Assembly (NCBI GenBank): GCA_044338255.1
Contig: JBIILZ010000026.1
Coordinates: forward strand, 1-37,915
DNA: 37,915 bases
From: CAIUVD01 sp044338255
GTDB taxonomy: Bacteria > Planctomycetota > UBA11346
Direction: 5' to 3'
Positions 1 to 7,752 of the stretch are shown piece by piece (position 1 is the first letter of the stretch; the number at the start of each line of letters is the position of its first letter). The position numbers were made by a program, and so were the translations under genes. The notes under the pieces are model-generated. The model was not told the DNA's origin and did no database searches. It worked only from the letters and a program-made list of their open reading frames with translations.

Positions 1-69
1 CCAACTGCCGACCTTGAACCGTGACCACGGGCATGACGGCATCCTAACCACTCGGGAGCCAGAACCCAG

Positions 70-1161
70 CTAAAAAGTCGACTCGGCCACTGACCTGCCT
101 GAGCAGTTACAACCGCGCAAGGTATTGGCGCCGCCGAGGCTGGGCAAAGCCCAGAACGGCAACTCTCCATAGGTGCCCGAGCTGAAGGCCCCCAAGGCCA
201 AGGTATCAGTCGGCGGATTCTCCTCATCGCCGATGCCGCCATCATGGAACAGCCCCGGCAGCGGAATCGCCAGCGTCCCACGGACGGAGATGATGCCACC
301 AACCTGATTATCCGAACTCACCAAGGGGCTATCCCAGGACATCCCCAACGACCAGCCGCGATACGGACTTTCGGTGCTATCGCGGGTGTCATAGCGCAGT
401 CCAGCCGAACCCCACAGCGCGGTGATGCTGTCACCGGCGGCGAATTGGCTGGGGAAAGCCTGCTGCGTCGAGGGCACGTTGGCGATGTAGCCATCGGCGA
501 GATTGCGATGCTCGCCACCGAGACCGGCAGCGAGGACCCAATCCCCAGGCAAGGCCCGTTCGCTGAGGATGCGGGCGTGGCTCACCTCATCGGTATAGCT
601 GGTCTCATCATCGGCGCTGGTCTCGAGACCGGTGCCGAAGAAGCGCCGCGTGCGGGTGCGCTCATAGCCGCCGACCACGCGCACGAAAGAGCGTCCGGCG
701 ATGGCCACGCCGCCTCCGGGGACCTCGATCTTGTCGAGCCAGCGCTGCCAGACCGCCGTGTACCGTTCCTGACCCTGGGTCGTCCAGGCCACGAAAAGCC
801 CGAGGAATTCCTGACGGCGCTGATTCCGAAAATCGATATCGGTCAGTGCCACTCCGAAGCCGGCGCCGATGGCTTCCTCATAGAAGAAGATCGGCGCGAT
901 GAAGCTCGAGACCAGGAAGCGATCGAGGGGATTGCCGGGCATGATCCGGCCCTCGGGAATATAGCGCCAGCGATCACGATCCGGCAGATCCGCGGGCTTG
1001 GCCTGGGGGATGCGCCCGTCGGCATCGATCCCCCGCAAGGGATCGAACGGAGCGGGCGTGACCAGGGGCGCCGGTGCCGGCTGCAGCGGATCACTGTCGA
1101 CGGCGGTCAGCGCTGCGGATAATCCCGCCCAGATCGCCAAGCCGCCGAGGACACGTCTCAC
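70..1161 (-). CDS. BamA/TamA-like outer-membrane beta-barrel (surface antigen) protein, C-terminally truncated
   Basis: The first 20 or so residues (MRRVLGGLAIWAGLSAALTA) look like a signal peptide with cleavage near ALTA/VDS. A proline-rich linker follows, then long amphipathic stretches rich in Gly and aromatics typical of outer-membrane strands, including RYDTRDSTESPYRGW (about residues 258-272), which matches the 'YDTRD...P..G' signature of the Omp85/D15 surface-antigen barrel. LPSLGGANTLRG near the end is the hallmark 'GG.NTLRGY' loop of the same family. Family members continue for roughly 90-100 residues after this loop with the last barrel strands. Here only CNCSGRSVAESTF follows before the stop, so the barrel is incomplete: frameshift, decay, or an assembly edge. 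The start is GTG and overlaps the stop of the upstream amaP-like gene as GTGA, implying translational coupling. The substrate is unknown. Confidence 0.7.
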   Translation of the reverse strand: MRRVLGGLAIWAGLSAALTAVDSDPLQPAPAPLVTPAPFDPLRGIDADGRIPQAKPADLPDRDRWRYIPEGRIMPGNPLDRFLVSSFIAPIFFYEEAIGAGFGVALTDIDFRNQRRQEFLGLFVAWTTQGQERYTAVWQRWLDKIEVPGGGVAIAGRSFVRVVGGYERTRTRRFFGTGLETSADDETSYTDEVSHARILSERALPGDWVLAAGLGGEHRNLADGYIANVPSTQQAFPSQFAAGDSITALWGSAGLRYDTRDSTESPYRGWSLGMSWDSPLVSSDNQVGGIISVRGTLAIPLPGLFHDGGIGDEENPPTDTLALGAFSSGTYGELPFWALPSLGGANTLRGCNCSGRSVAESTF

Positions 1162-1919
1162 CGCCGCCGACCGCGAGGAGGTTCGTCCTCCTCTTCGTCG
1201 GCTTCCACCGGATAGGTCGGACCGACATAGAGCTCGGACTCATCGGGCTCGCGCGCCAAGGCATTGGCGAGCGGATTGACGCCACTGCTGCGCAGGTCTT
1301 CCTTGACCGTGCTGGTGCCCGAACCGGAGCCGGTGGTCGACTCGTTAACGGCCGGCGGGGGGCGCACGGCGGCGACGATCTTCGGTGAAGGTTTGGCCTC
1401 GACGCGACGCTCGGTCAGGCGATGGAGGTGGAGATTGACGTCGACCTGACTCTGCTCCGGCATCAGCTCCGCGAAGCGGCGGCGCAGGAGCCGTTGGCAG
1501 AACCGGTTGCGATCGGTGACATTGGGCACCTCCCACATGGTCACGATGGCATCGATGACGATCGCGCGTTTGACCTGATCTTCGAAGATCCGCACATGGG
1601 CCTTCTTGACCTCGGGCTCGCCCTCGATGGCGCGGGTCAGGGCTTCCTCGATGGCCACCAAGCTGACGCTGATCTTGCCGTTGTCGGTTTCATAGCTGAT
1701 CTCGCGATTGCGACGGATCGACTGGACCCAGCGCATGAGGATCATCAGCGGGCTGGAGAGCAGGATCACCGCCGCCACGCGCACCACCCATTGGCCCTCG
1801 ACGGTCTTGGCCAGGCCCGCGACCTGATCGACGATCTCGGGACGTTGATCGACGGCCGCGAGGAACAACCCGAGGACGATCGTGAAGATGTACAGCAGGA
1901 TGCGGAGGATGCCGCGCAT
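1158..1919 (-). CDS. amaP: AmaP-like alkaline shock response membrane anchor protein
   Basis: A 253-residue protein. Two hydrophobic helices (about residues 4-23 and 45-63) form a hairpin anchor. ISYETDNGKISVSLVAIEEAL (about 74-94) and the following region resemble the Asp23/Gls24-type domain fused to the anchor in AmaP proteins. The tail after about residue 165 is proline/charge-rich, ending EEEDEPPRGRRR. In Firmicutes AmaP anchors Asp23 at the membrane during cell-envelope stress; no separate Asp23 gene is visible here. I chose the ATG at 1919 because it begins directly before the first membrane helix; the frame stays open further upstream but that extension runs antisense through purM. The last codon overlaps the barrel-protein start (GTGA). 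Family assignment is by motif memory; function here is inferred. Confidence 0.72.
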   Translation of the reverse strand: MRGILRILLYIFTIVLGLFLAAVDQRPEIVDQVAGLAKTVEGQWVVRVAAVILLSSPLMILMRWVQSIRRNREISYETDNGKISVSLVAIEEALTRAIEGEPEVKKAHVRIFEDQVKRAIVIDAIVTMWEVPNVTDRNRFCQRLLRRRFAELMPEQSQVDVNLHLHRLTERRVEAKPSPKIVAAVRPPPAVNESTTGSGSGTSTVKEDLRSSGVNPLANALAREPDESELYVGPTYPVEADEEEDEPPRGRRR

Positions 1920-1925
1920 AGGGAA

Positions 1926-1954
1926 TTTCGACGTCAACGGTGAGAGTAGGTCAA
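1926..1954 (-). promoter_or_regulatory. Candidate promoter for the amaP-like gene
   Basis: On the minus strand TTGACC (1954-1949) is followed after 17 bases by TCGAAA (1931-1926), which ends only 6 bases before the ATG at 1919. The -35 is good and the -10 is weak. If real, the transcript would be essentially leaderless, consistent with the lack of a Shine-Dalgarno sequence. Confidence 0.3.
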
Positions 1955-2078
1955 CAGCACACCTACGCAGGCTGCGAACGCAAGGCGGGATCAGCCAACA
2001 ATCGCGCACGTCGCATCCCACGCATAACGCTGCAACCAGCGCTTGAGACAGCCGGAGGTGGCTGAGGATCACCCCACG

Positions 2079-3275
2079 ATGTCCGACCTCCGCCATGATG
2101 AACGTTACCAGGCCCGCGGGGTCTCTGCCGGCAAAGGAGAAGTCCATGCCGCCATCGAGAAACAGGATCTCGGCCTCTTTCCCGGGGCCTTCTGCAAGAT
2201 CGTCGCCGATGAACTCACCGGTTCGCACGAGCACGCCCTGGTGATGCATGCCGATGGCGCCGGCACCAAAAGCTCGCTGGCCTATCTGCTATGGCGCGAG
2301 ACCGGCGATCTCGGGGTGTGGTCGGGCATCGCCCAGGACAGCCTGGTGATGAACCTCGACGATTGCGCCTGCGTCGGGGCCATGGGCCCATTCCTGATTT
2401 CGAACACCATCGGCCGCAATGCCAAGCGCATTCCCGGGGCGGTGATCAAGACCGTCGTCGAAGGCTATCAGCGGCTGTGCACGACCCTCAACCAACAGGG
2501 CATTCCCTGCGTCATGACCGGCGGCGAGACCGCCGATGTCGGCGATCTGGTGCGCACGGTGATCTGCGACAGCACCATCACCGCCCGCCTGCGTCGCAAC
2601 GAGGTCATCGACGCCGCGCGTATGGCTCCCGGCGATGTCATCGTCGGTTTCAGCTCCACCGGCCAATGCGCCTGGGAGACCACCCCCAATGCCGGCATGG
2701 GCTCGAACGGACTGACCAGCGCCCGCCATGAACTGCTCGGCGCCGACTACCGTAGCAAGTATCCCGAGACCTACGCCCCCGAGATCGATCCGCGGCTGGT
2801 CTATTGCGGCCGCTTCGCCGCCACCGACCCCCTGCCGGGCGATGCGCGCTTCACCGTCGGCAGCGCCATCCTCTCGCCAACACGCACCTATCTGCCGTTG
2901 TTGAAGCAGCTCTTCGCCGCCATTCCGCGTGAAGCGTTCCACGGCCTGATCCACTGCTCCGGCGGCGGGCAGTCGAAGATCGTCAAGTTCGGACAGGCCG
3001 GCAACCGCTACGTCAAAGACCAACTCTTCGCCGTCCCGCCGCTGTTCGCCGCGCTCAAGGAGCATACCGGGCAAAGCTGGGCAGAGATGTATTCCGTCTA
3101 CAACATGGGCCACCGCCTCGAAGCCGTAATGCCGGCAGCCCACGCCGCCGCCGCCATCGCCGTCGCCGGCGACTGCGGCATCGAAGCCCAGATCGTCGGC
3201 CGCATCGAAGCCAGCGGCGGGCCCCATCGCGAAGTCGTGGTGCGCACCGCGCACGGGGAATTCACCTACCGTTGA
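2079..3275 (+). CDS. purM: Phosphoribosylformylglycinamidine cyclo-ligase (AIR synthase)
   Basis: Cytoplasmic purine enzyme that closes FGAM to aminoimidazole ribonucleotide using ATP. The 398-residue product carries PurM-superfamily features: GVSAGKGEVHAAI near the N-terminus, ALVMHADGAGTKSSLA (metal/nucleotide loop), AQDSLVMNLDDCACVGA, and MTGGETADVGDLV, followed by the GDVIVGFSSTGQ motif of the C-terminal domain. It is longer than the E. coli enzyme (about 345 residues), with extra sequence around 205-260, as in the longer PurM variant known from Bacteroidetes and others. The start at 2079 (MSDLRHDERYQARG) has GAGG 11 bases upstream; an in-frame start at 2043 would add 12 unlikely residues. 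It lies 12 bases ahead of the phosphodiesterase-like gene, so the two are probably cotranscribed. Confidence 0.9.
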   Translation: MSDLRHDERYQARGVSAGKGEVHAAIEKQDLGLFPGAFCKIVADELTGSHEHALVMHADGAGTKSSLAYLLWRETGDLGVWSGIAQDSLVMNLDDCACVGAMGPFLISNTIGRNAKRIPGAVIKTVVEGYQRLCTTLNQQGIPCVMTGGETADVGDLVRTVICDSTITARLRRNEVIDAARMAPGDVIVGFSSTGQCAWETTPNAGMGSNGLTSARHELLGADYRSKYPETYAPEIDPRLVYCGRFAATDPLPGDARFTVGSAILSPTRTYLPLLKQLFAAIPREAFHGLIHCSGGGQSKIVKFGQAGNRYVKDQLFAVPPLFAALKEHTGQSWAEMYSVYNMGHRLEAVMPAAHAAAAIAVAGDCGIEAQIVGRIEASGGPHREVVVRTAHGEFTYR

Positions 3276-3287
3276 GCGGGGTCCCCC

Positions 3288-4637
3288 ATGGCGCTGATCG
3301 TCCTCAATTGCGTCGGCTTAACCCCCCGCCACCTCGGTCCGCAGACCCCGCATCTCACGCGCCTGGCGAGCGCTGGCTTCATCGCCCCACTGCAGCCGGT
3401 GCTGCCGGCGGTGACCACCAGCGCGCAGACCTCGATGCTCACCGGGACCCTCCCGCAGGAACACGGCATCGTCGGCAACGGCTGGTATTTCCGCGAGCTC
3501 GGCGAAGTCTGGCTGTGGCGACAGAGCCGCGGCCTGGTGCAGCGCCCGGCGGCGTGGCCGGCGGGGACCCGCGTCCTCAATCATTTCTGGTGGTACGCGA
3601 TGAACGCACCGGAGTTCAGCGCCAGCGTCACCCCGCGCCCGGTGTACCACCATGACGGCCGCAAATCCCCCGACATCTACACTTATCCCGCTGGGTTGAA
3701 GCAGGAACTCATCGAACGCCATGGGGATTTCCCGCTGTTCAACTTCTGGGGCCCGCTGGCCGACATCCGTTCGACGCGGTGGATTGCCGAAAGCTTCGTC
3801 AGCGCCTTCGCGGCGACCATGCCGCAGCTCGCCCTATGCTATCTGCCGCATCTCGATTACGACCTGCAGCGCTTCGGCCCGGAGGGCGAGCACCTCGCCG
3901 GCAACCTGCGCGCCCTCGATCACGAAGCCGGCAAGGTCATCGCCGCCGCCCAGGCCCACGGAGCGGAAGTGCTCGTGGTCAGCGAATACGGCATCACCGC
4001 CGTCACCCACGGCGTCTACATCAATCGCGCTCTGCGTCAGGCCGGCTGGCTGGCGGTCAGCCGCAATGCTGCCGGCGAGCTGCTCGATCCCGGGGCGAGC
4101 CGTGCCTTTACGGTCTGTGACCATCAAATTGCGCATGTCTATGTGCGCGAGCCCTCCGACCTGCCGGCGGTGCGCACGCTGCTCGAAAGCCTCGACGGCA
4201 TCGAGCGCGTCTATGCGCTCGACGAGCGCCGCGCCCTGGGGCTCGACCATCCCCGCGCCGGCGAGCTGATCGCGGTGAGCGCCGCCCGGCGCTGGTTCAC
4301 CTACGATTACTGGCTTGATGACGCGGCCAAACCGGACTTCGCCCAGGCCGTCGAGATCCATAAGAAACCCGGCTACGATCCGCGCGAATTACTCTTTGAT
4401 CCCCAAGGTGGCAAGCGCCGCGCGGGCCTCGCCCTGCTGCGCAAGAAGCTCGGCCTGCGTTACCTGCTCAACCCCTGTCCACTCGATGATCGCCTGATCA
4501 AGGGCAGTCATGGCCGGGCCCCGGACGACGTCCTCGACGGTCCGCTGGTGATCGGACCTCGGCGCTATCAGCGCGAGACCTGGCACCACACCGACATCGC
4601 CCGCGTCATCGCCAGCGCCGTCGCCGCTTCGCGCTGA
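3288..4637 (+). CDS. Type I phosphodiesterase / nucleotide pyrophosphatase (alkaline phosphatase superfamily)
   Basis: 449 residues, no signal peptide or membrane helix, so probably cytoplasmic. SAQTSMLTGTLPQEHGIVGNGW (about 45-66) is the nucleophile region of the alkaline-phosphatase/NPP fold with Thr48 the likely nucleophile; YLPHLDYDLQRFG (His188, Asp190, about 185-197), VVSEYGI (about 231-236) and HGVYINRAL (His241) look like metal-binding loops. At the N-terminus, where most members have 'DG', this protein has LNCVGLTPRHLG, so the first metal ligand may be Asn7 or differ. The substrate is unknown: a phosphodiester or nucleotide-type compound. It follows purM by 12 bases, which may link it to nucleotide handling. 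Its last 70 bases overlap the 3' end of the convergent histidine kinase gene. Confidence 0.8.
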   Translation: MALIVLNCVGLTPRHLGPQTPHLTRLASAGFIAPLQPVLPAVTTSAQTSMLTGTLPQEHGIVGNGWYFRELGEVWLWRQSRGLVQRPAAWPAGTRVLNHFWWYAMNAPEFSASVTPRPVYHHDGRKSPDIYTYPAGLKQELIERHGDFPLFNFWGPLADIRSTRWIAESFVSAFAATMPQLALCYLPHLDYDLQRFGPEGEHLAGNLRALDHEAGKVIAAAQAHGAEVLVVSEYGITAVTHGVYINRALRQAGWLAVSRNAAGELLDPGASRAFTVCDHQIAHVYVREPSDLPAVRTLLESLDGIERVYALDERRALGLDHPRAGELIAVSAARRWFTYDYWLDDAAKPDFAQAVEIHKKPGYDPRELLFDPQGGKRRAGLALLRKKLGLRYLLNPCPLDDRLIKGSHGRAPDDVLDGPLVIGPRRYQRETWHHTDIARVIASAVAASR

Positions 4638-5611
4638 ACGGTCGCGGTCTTCTTCAGCGCGGCTTTCGGCGCCACTGCGCATGGGGAATAGTCGCTGGGC
4701 GCCTCGCGTAATGGGATACGCGGCAGTGTCTCGACCACCAAGGGCAGGCGCACGGTGAAGGTCGATCCTTGGCCCTCGACGCTGCTGGCGCTGATGCTGC
4801 CGCCCATGAGCCGGCAGAGATCGTGGGTGATGGCCAGGCCCAGACCGCTACCGCCGAACCGCCGCGAGATCGAGGCTTCGGCCTGGACGAAGGGCGTGAA
4901 GAGATGCGGCAGATGTTGGGCCGGAATTCCGAGGCCGGTATCGATGACCCGCAGCACTAGGCCGGCCGGTTCCAGATCAGCCTGGTCCCAATCAAGCTCG
5001 ACCACGATCCGTCCCTTGGCGGTGAACTTCACGGCATTGGCCAAGAGATTGACGATGATCTGCCGCCACCGGCCGGGGTCGCCAAGCACCATTATCGGCA
5101 GTGCGGGAGCGATATGTACGTCCAGCTGCACTGGTGCGGGCCCAAGGCGCGGGCGCAGCAGCTGCACGGCATCGTACACCGCCGTCCGCGGATCGAAGGC
5201 GATCGCTTCGAGGATCATTTTACCTTGGTCGAGCTTGGCGACATCGAGAAGGTGATTGACCAGGGTCAACAGCGATTCGGCGGCTTGATAGACTGTGCGC
5301 GCGAGATCTTCCTGGTCCTCGGTAAGCGGGGTCATAAGCAGCAACTCGGTGAGACCGAGAATGCCATTCATGGGCGTGCGGATCTCATGGCTGAGGATCG
5401 CCAGATCAGCGTTTTGGGCCTTCAGCGCAGTTTCAGCCTGGGCCTGGACGGCGGCCTCTTGCTGCAGGTCGAGGATCACCTGCTGAAGCAGCAGCTCATG
5501 GACCTCAGCGGCGGTGGTCGGCAAGGGCAACGGCTGCTGGGCACGCTGCTGGCGCAGGCGAGCCTCGGCCCGTTCACGCCAGCCTTCCTCATGGGGCGGT
5601 GGTGGCATCAT
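4568..5611 (-). CDS. Soluble sensor histidine kinase (HisKA-HATPase)
   Basis: 347 residues with no membrane segment. Order: a Gln/Ala-rich coiled coil (about 36-70), a HisKA dimerisation domain with LSHEIRTPMNGILGLTEL (phospho-acceptor His75), and a HATPase_c domain with N box (Asn188, Asn192 in IIVNLLANAVKFT), G1 box DTGLGIP (224-230), F box FTPF (about 238-241) and G2 box GGSGLGL (253-259). This H-box sequence is typical of hybrid-type kinases, but no receiver domain follows; the last 50 or so residues match nothing I recognise. No recognisable sensor domain precedes the coiled coil, so the signal may come from a partner. The start at 5611 is supported by GGGGAG a few bases upstream. No response regulator is adjacent. 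The 3' end overlaps the phosphodiesterase-like gene antisense by 70 bases. Confidence 0.9.
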   Translation of the reverse strand: MMPPPPHEEGWRERAEARLRQQRAQQPLPLPTTAAEVHELLLQQVILDLQQEAAVQAQAETALKAQNADLAILSHEIRTPMNGILGLTELLLMTPLTEDQEDLARTVYQAAESLLTLVNHLLDVAKLDQGKMILEAIAFDPRTAVYDAVQLLRPRLGPAPVQLDVHIAPALPIMVLGDPGRWRQIIVNLLANAVKFTAKGRIVVELDWDQADLEPAGLVLRVIDTGLGIPAQHLPHLFTPFVQAEASISRRFGGSGLGLAITHDLCRLMGGSISASSVEGQGSTFTVRLPLVVETLPRIPLREAPSDYSPCAVAPKAALKKTATVQREAATALAMTRAMSVWCQVSR

Positions 5612-5793
5612 GATGAACTCCCCGCGCTCAGCTGCTGGCGCCCGGATGCGGCAGCGAAGGAGCAGGTCGCATCAGCGACTCGCAGGCGCGCATATCGGCT
5701 CATGACCCCACCCTCTTTCTCGTTCTCGTTCTCGTTCTCGTTCTCGCTGCTCTTGTAGCTGCTGGTCTGGCTGCTGTTGGTTTCGTCGGTCAA
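5608..5793 (-). CDS. Possible small Ser/Glu/Asn-rich leader ORF overlapping the histidine kinase start
   Basis: A 61-codon frame (TTG start at 5793, the earliest permitted start) whose TGA overlaps the ATG of the kinase gene as ATGA. It encodes NSSQTSSYKSS, then (EN)4 from the hexamer repeat, then an internal MSRYARLR at about codon 31 preceded by GAGGGTGGGG. Codon third positions are GC-rich in the first half, as in real genes here, but there is no recognisable domain and the start is weak. It could be a regulatory upstream ORF, a remnant, or chance. Confidence 0.22.
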   Translation of the reverse strand: MTDETNSSQTSSYKSSENENENENEKEGGVMSRYARLRVADATCSFAAASGRQQLSAGSSS

Positions 5794-5992
5794 GCCGACT
5801 CGGCTGGTCGCTGCCCATTCGTTACCGACTGCGCGTGACTCTTGTTTTAATAACGTAGTTACAATCGATAAAACCCACGGTCGAGCTCGCCATACCGCTC
5901 AGGCGCGAAGAAATCCTCGGTTTGCGAACGGCGCCATCAGGCAGGGTTCCCACCTTGCACCCCCCCTTGCAGGTCTACGCTTCGCGACCCGT
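5612..5992. other. Divergent intergenic region between histidine kinase and JAMM protease genes
   Basis: This 381-base stretch has no confident gene. From left to right it holds the small low-complexity frame upstream of the kinase, five copies of a hexamer (5717-5746), a 13-base palindrome AGCCGA-C-TCGGCT (5793-5805) that could be an operator, and an unusually AT-rich patch (about 5838-5875). In that patch TTGTTT (5842-5847), a 17-base gap and TCGATA (5865-5870) form a weak plus-strand promoter, centred on the partial palindrome TAAC-GTA-GTTA (5851-5861). Closer to the protease, TACGCT (about 5976-5981) lies 11 bases before its ATG. Confidence 0.4.
5717..5746. repeat. Hexamer tandem repeat (TTCTCG)x5
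   Basis: Five perfect copies of TTCTCG, with partial copies on either side. Because the unit is six bases, changes in copy number would not shift a reading frame; on the minus strand it reads Glu-Asn repeats. It lies about 105 bases upstream of the histidine kinase start. Confidence 0.9.
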
Positions 5993-6463
5993 ATGCTGAC
6001 GCTGACACCCGATGCGATTCGCACGATGCAAGACCATGCATTCGCTCTCTATCCGGGCGAATGCTGCGGTCTGCTGTTTGCCAGTCCCGACGGTGCGACC
6101 CGCGCCCTGCCGGTCGAGAACATGGCCGACAAGCTCCATACCCTCGATCCCGTCGAGTACCCGCGTACCAGTCGCGATGCGTTTGCCATGAACGAGGCCA
6201 AGGTCGCGCGCCTGGTGCGCGAAGCCGAAGCCGCCGGCGAACGCTGGCTGGGCATCTGGCACAGCCACATCGACTGCGGTGCGTATTGGAGCAACGAGGA
6301 CAAGCGCAACGCCGCTCCCGAAGGCGTGCCGGTGTACCCCAAGTTGTTCCAGACCGTGATCGACTGCCGTCCGGGTCGCATCATCGAAGCCCGTACTTTC
6401 CTGTGGGATGGCACCGACTACGTGCCGGTCGCCACGCACACCGATTTCGCCCGCACCCGGTAG
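5993..6463 (+). CDS. JAMM/MPN+ zinc metalloprotease (M67 family)
   Basis: 156 residues. The complete JAMM catalytic signature is visible: Glu23 in YPGECCGLL, then H90-S-H92 followed by seven residues and S100-N-E-D103 (WHSHIDCGAYWSNEDKRNA). In bacteria such stand-alone enzymes cut the C-terminal tail of sulfur-carrier proteins of the ThiS/CysO type or remove cysteine/homocysteine from them (Mec in mycobacteria, HcyD in Wolinella). The cystathionine gamma-synthase gene starts 12 bases downstream, so a role in sulfur amino acid synthesis is a reasonable inference; the carrier protein is not in this window. ATG 5993 gives the standard family N-terminus (MLTLTPDAIRTM); in-frame upstream sequence to 5777 is not family-like. 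There is no Shine-Dalgarno sequence. Confidence 0.88.
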   Translation: MLTLTPDAIRTMQDHAFALYPGECCGLLFASPDGATRALPVENMADKLHTLDPVEYPRTSRDAFAMNEAKVARLVREAEAAGERWLGIWHSHIDCGAYWSNEDKRNAAPEGVPVYPKLFQTVIDCRPGRIIEARTFLWDGTDYVPVATHTDFARTR

Positions 6464-6475
6464 GTTTACGTCCTG

Positions 6476-7648
6476 ATGGCCCGTTCGATCGATACCCTGT
6501 CCGTCCACGCCGGTGAGCCCCGCGAAAAAGCCCACGATTCGCTGGTCACACCGATCATCCTCTCGACCGCCTACCCGTTCGCCAATACCGATGAACTGCA
6601 TCGCTACTTCCGGGGCGAACATGAACGCGGCGAAGAGTACGGTCGCTATGGCAATCCGACGCAGGAAGTCGCCGAAGCCAAGCTCGCCGCCCTCGATGGT
6701 GGCGAAGCCGCGCTGCTGACCTCCACCGGCATGTCGGCGATCGTCACCACGCTGCTGGCGATGGTGAAGCCCGGCATGCACCTGGTGATCACCGCCGACA
6801 GCTACCGCAAGACGCGGGTCTTCGTGCGCGAGTTCCTCGCCAAGTTCGGCATCGAGCACACCTCGTGCGAGCCCTCGGTCGAAGGCATCGCCGCCGCGAT
6901 CACTCCCAAGACGCGCCTGATCATCACCGAGAGCCCGACCAATCCCTACCTCAACTGCATCGATCTCGCGGCCTTGGCGACCCTCGCCAAGCAGCACCGC
7001 ATCAAGACCATGATCGATGCCACCCTGGCCACGCCGTTCAATCTCCAGCCGCTGAAATACGGCATCGATCTGGTCATCCATTCGGCGACCAAGTACCTCG
7101 GCGGGCACAACGATCTGATGGCCGGGGTGGTCGTCGGCAAAGCCGACACCATCCAGGCTATTCGTGAGCATCAGGGCATGTTCGGGGCCCTCGCCAGCCC
7201 GTTCACCGCCTACATGCTGATCCGCGGACTGAAGACCTTCGCCGTGCGCATGCGCCATCAGAACGAGAGCGGCCTGCGCATCGCCACGTTCCTCGAAGGC
7301 CACCCCAAGGTCGAACGCGTGTGGTACCCCGGCCTGGCCTCGCACCCGGCGCACGCCATCGCCGTCAAGCAGATGGCGGGCTTCGGCTCGCTGATCAGCT
7401 TCACGCTCAAGGGCACGCTCGAAGACTGCTCGCGGATGATCGATGCCTGCGAGATCCCCTTCCTCGCCCCCAGCCTCGGTGGTCCCGAATCACTGATCGA
7501 GCAACCGGCGCTGATGAGCTATTACGACAAGACCCCAGAAGAGCGCACCGCCCTGGGCATCCGCGAGAACCTCATCCGCTTGAGCGTGGGTTTGGAATCC
7601 GCCGATGATCTGATCGCCGATCTCGGTCAGGCCTTGCAGCGCATGTGA
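6476..7648 (+). CDS. metB: Cystathionine gamma-synthase-type PLP enzyme (plant-like)
   Basis: 390-residue trans-sulfuration enzyme of the Cys/Met metabolism PLP family. Visible features: EYGRYGNPTQEVAE (about 54-67, with the Tyr/Arg pair that contacts PLP phosphate of the neighbouring subunit), LLTSTGMSAI, ITESPTNPYL, and DLVIHSATKYLGGHND with the PLP lysine at K206. SYRKTRVFVREFLAKFGI and the YPF...YFRGEHERGEEYGRYGNPT block are strikingly like plant cystathionine gamma-synthases. The reaction would join an activated homoserine with cysteine (or directly with sulfide). Close relatives include O-succinylhomoserine sulfhydrylase and methionine gamma-lyase, so substrate choice is not certain. 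It is paired with the JAMM protease gene 12 bases upstream, probably one operon. Confidence 0.88.
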   Translation: MARSIDTLSVHAGEPREKAHDSLVTPIILSTAYPFANTDELHRYFRGEHERGEEYGRYGNPTQEVAEAKLAALDGGEAALLTSTGMSAIVTTLLAMVKPGMHLVITADSYRKTRVFVREFLAKFGIEHTSCEPSVEGIAAAITPKTRLIITESPTNPYLNCIDLAALATLAKQHRIKTMIDATLATPFNLQPLKYGIDLVIHSATKYLGGHNDLMAGVVVGKADTIQAIREHQGMFGALASPFTAYMLIRGLKTFAVRMRHQNESGLRIATFLEGHPKVERVWYPGLASHPAHAIAVKQMAGFGSLISFTLKGTLEDCSRMIDACEIPFLAPSLGGPESLIEQPALMSYYDKTPEERTALGIRENLIRLSVGLESADDLIADLGQALQRM

Positions 7649-7752
7649 TGATCCACCGAGCGACCGAGTTGTGCACAATCGATTGCATGACTCGCTATGC
7701 GGGGCTACGCACGCGCTTGGCCTGACGGTCCGCTGGCCGAGAATCTTCCGCC

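Noticed and set aside
2043..2078. Upstream start of purM
   Set aside because: Adds 12 residues unlike the family, whereas ATG 2079 has a GAGG box at suitable distance.
5777..5992. N-terminal extension of the JAMM protease
   Set aside because: The extra 72 residues include low-quality sequence not seen in the family; ATG 5993 gives the normal N-terminus.
5975..7354. A 459-codon minus-strand open frame
   Set aside because: Antisense to the JAMM protease and metB genes, both of which have complete catalytic motifs.
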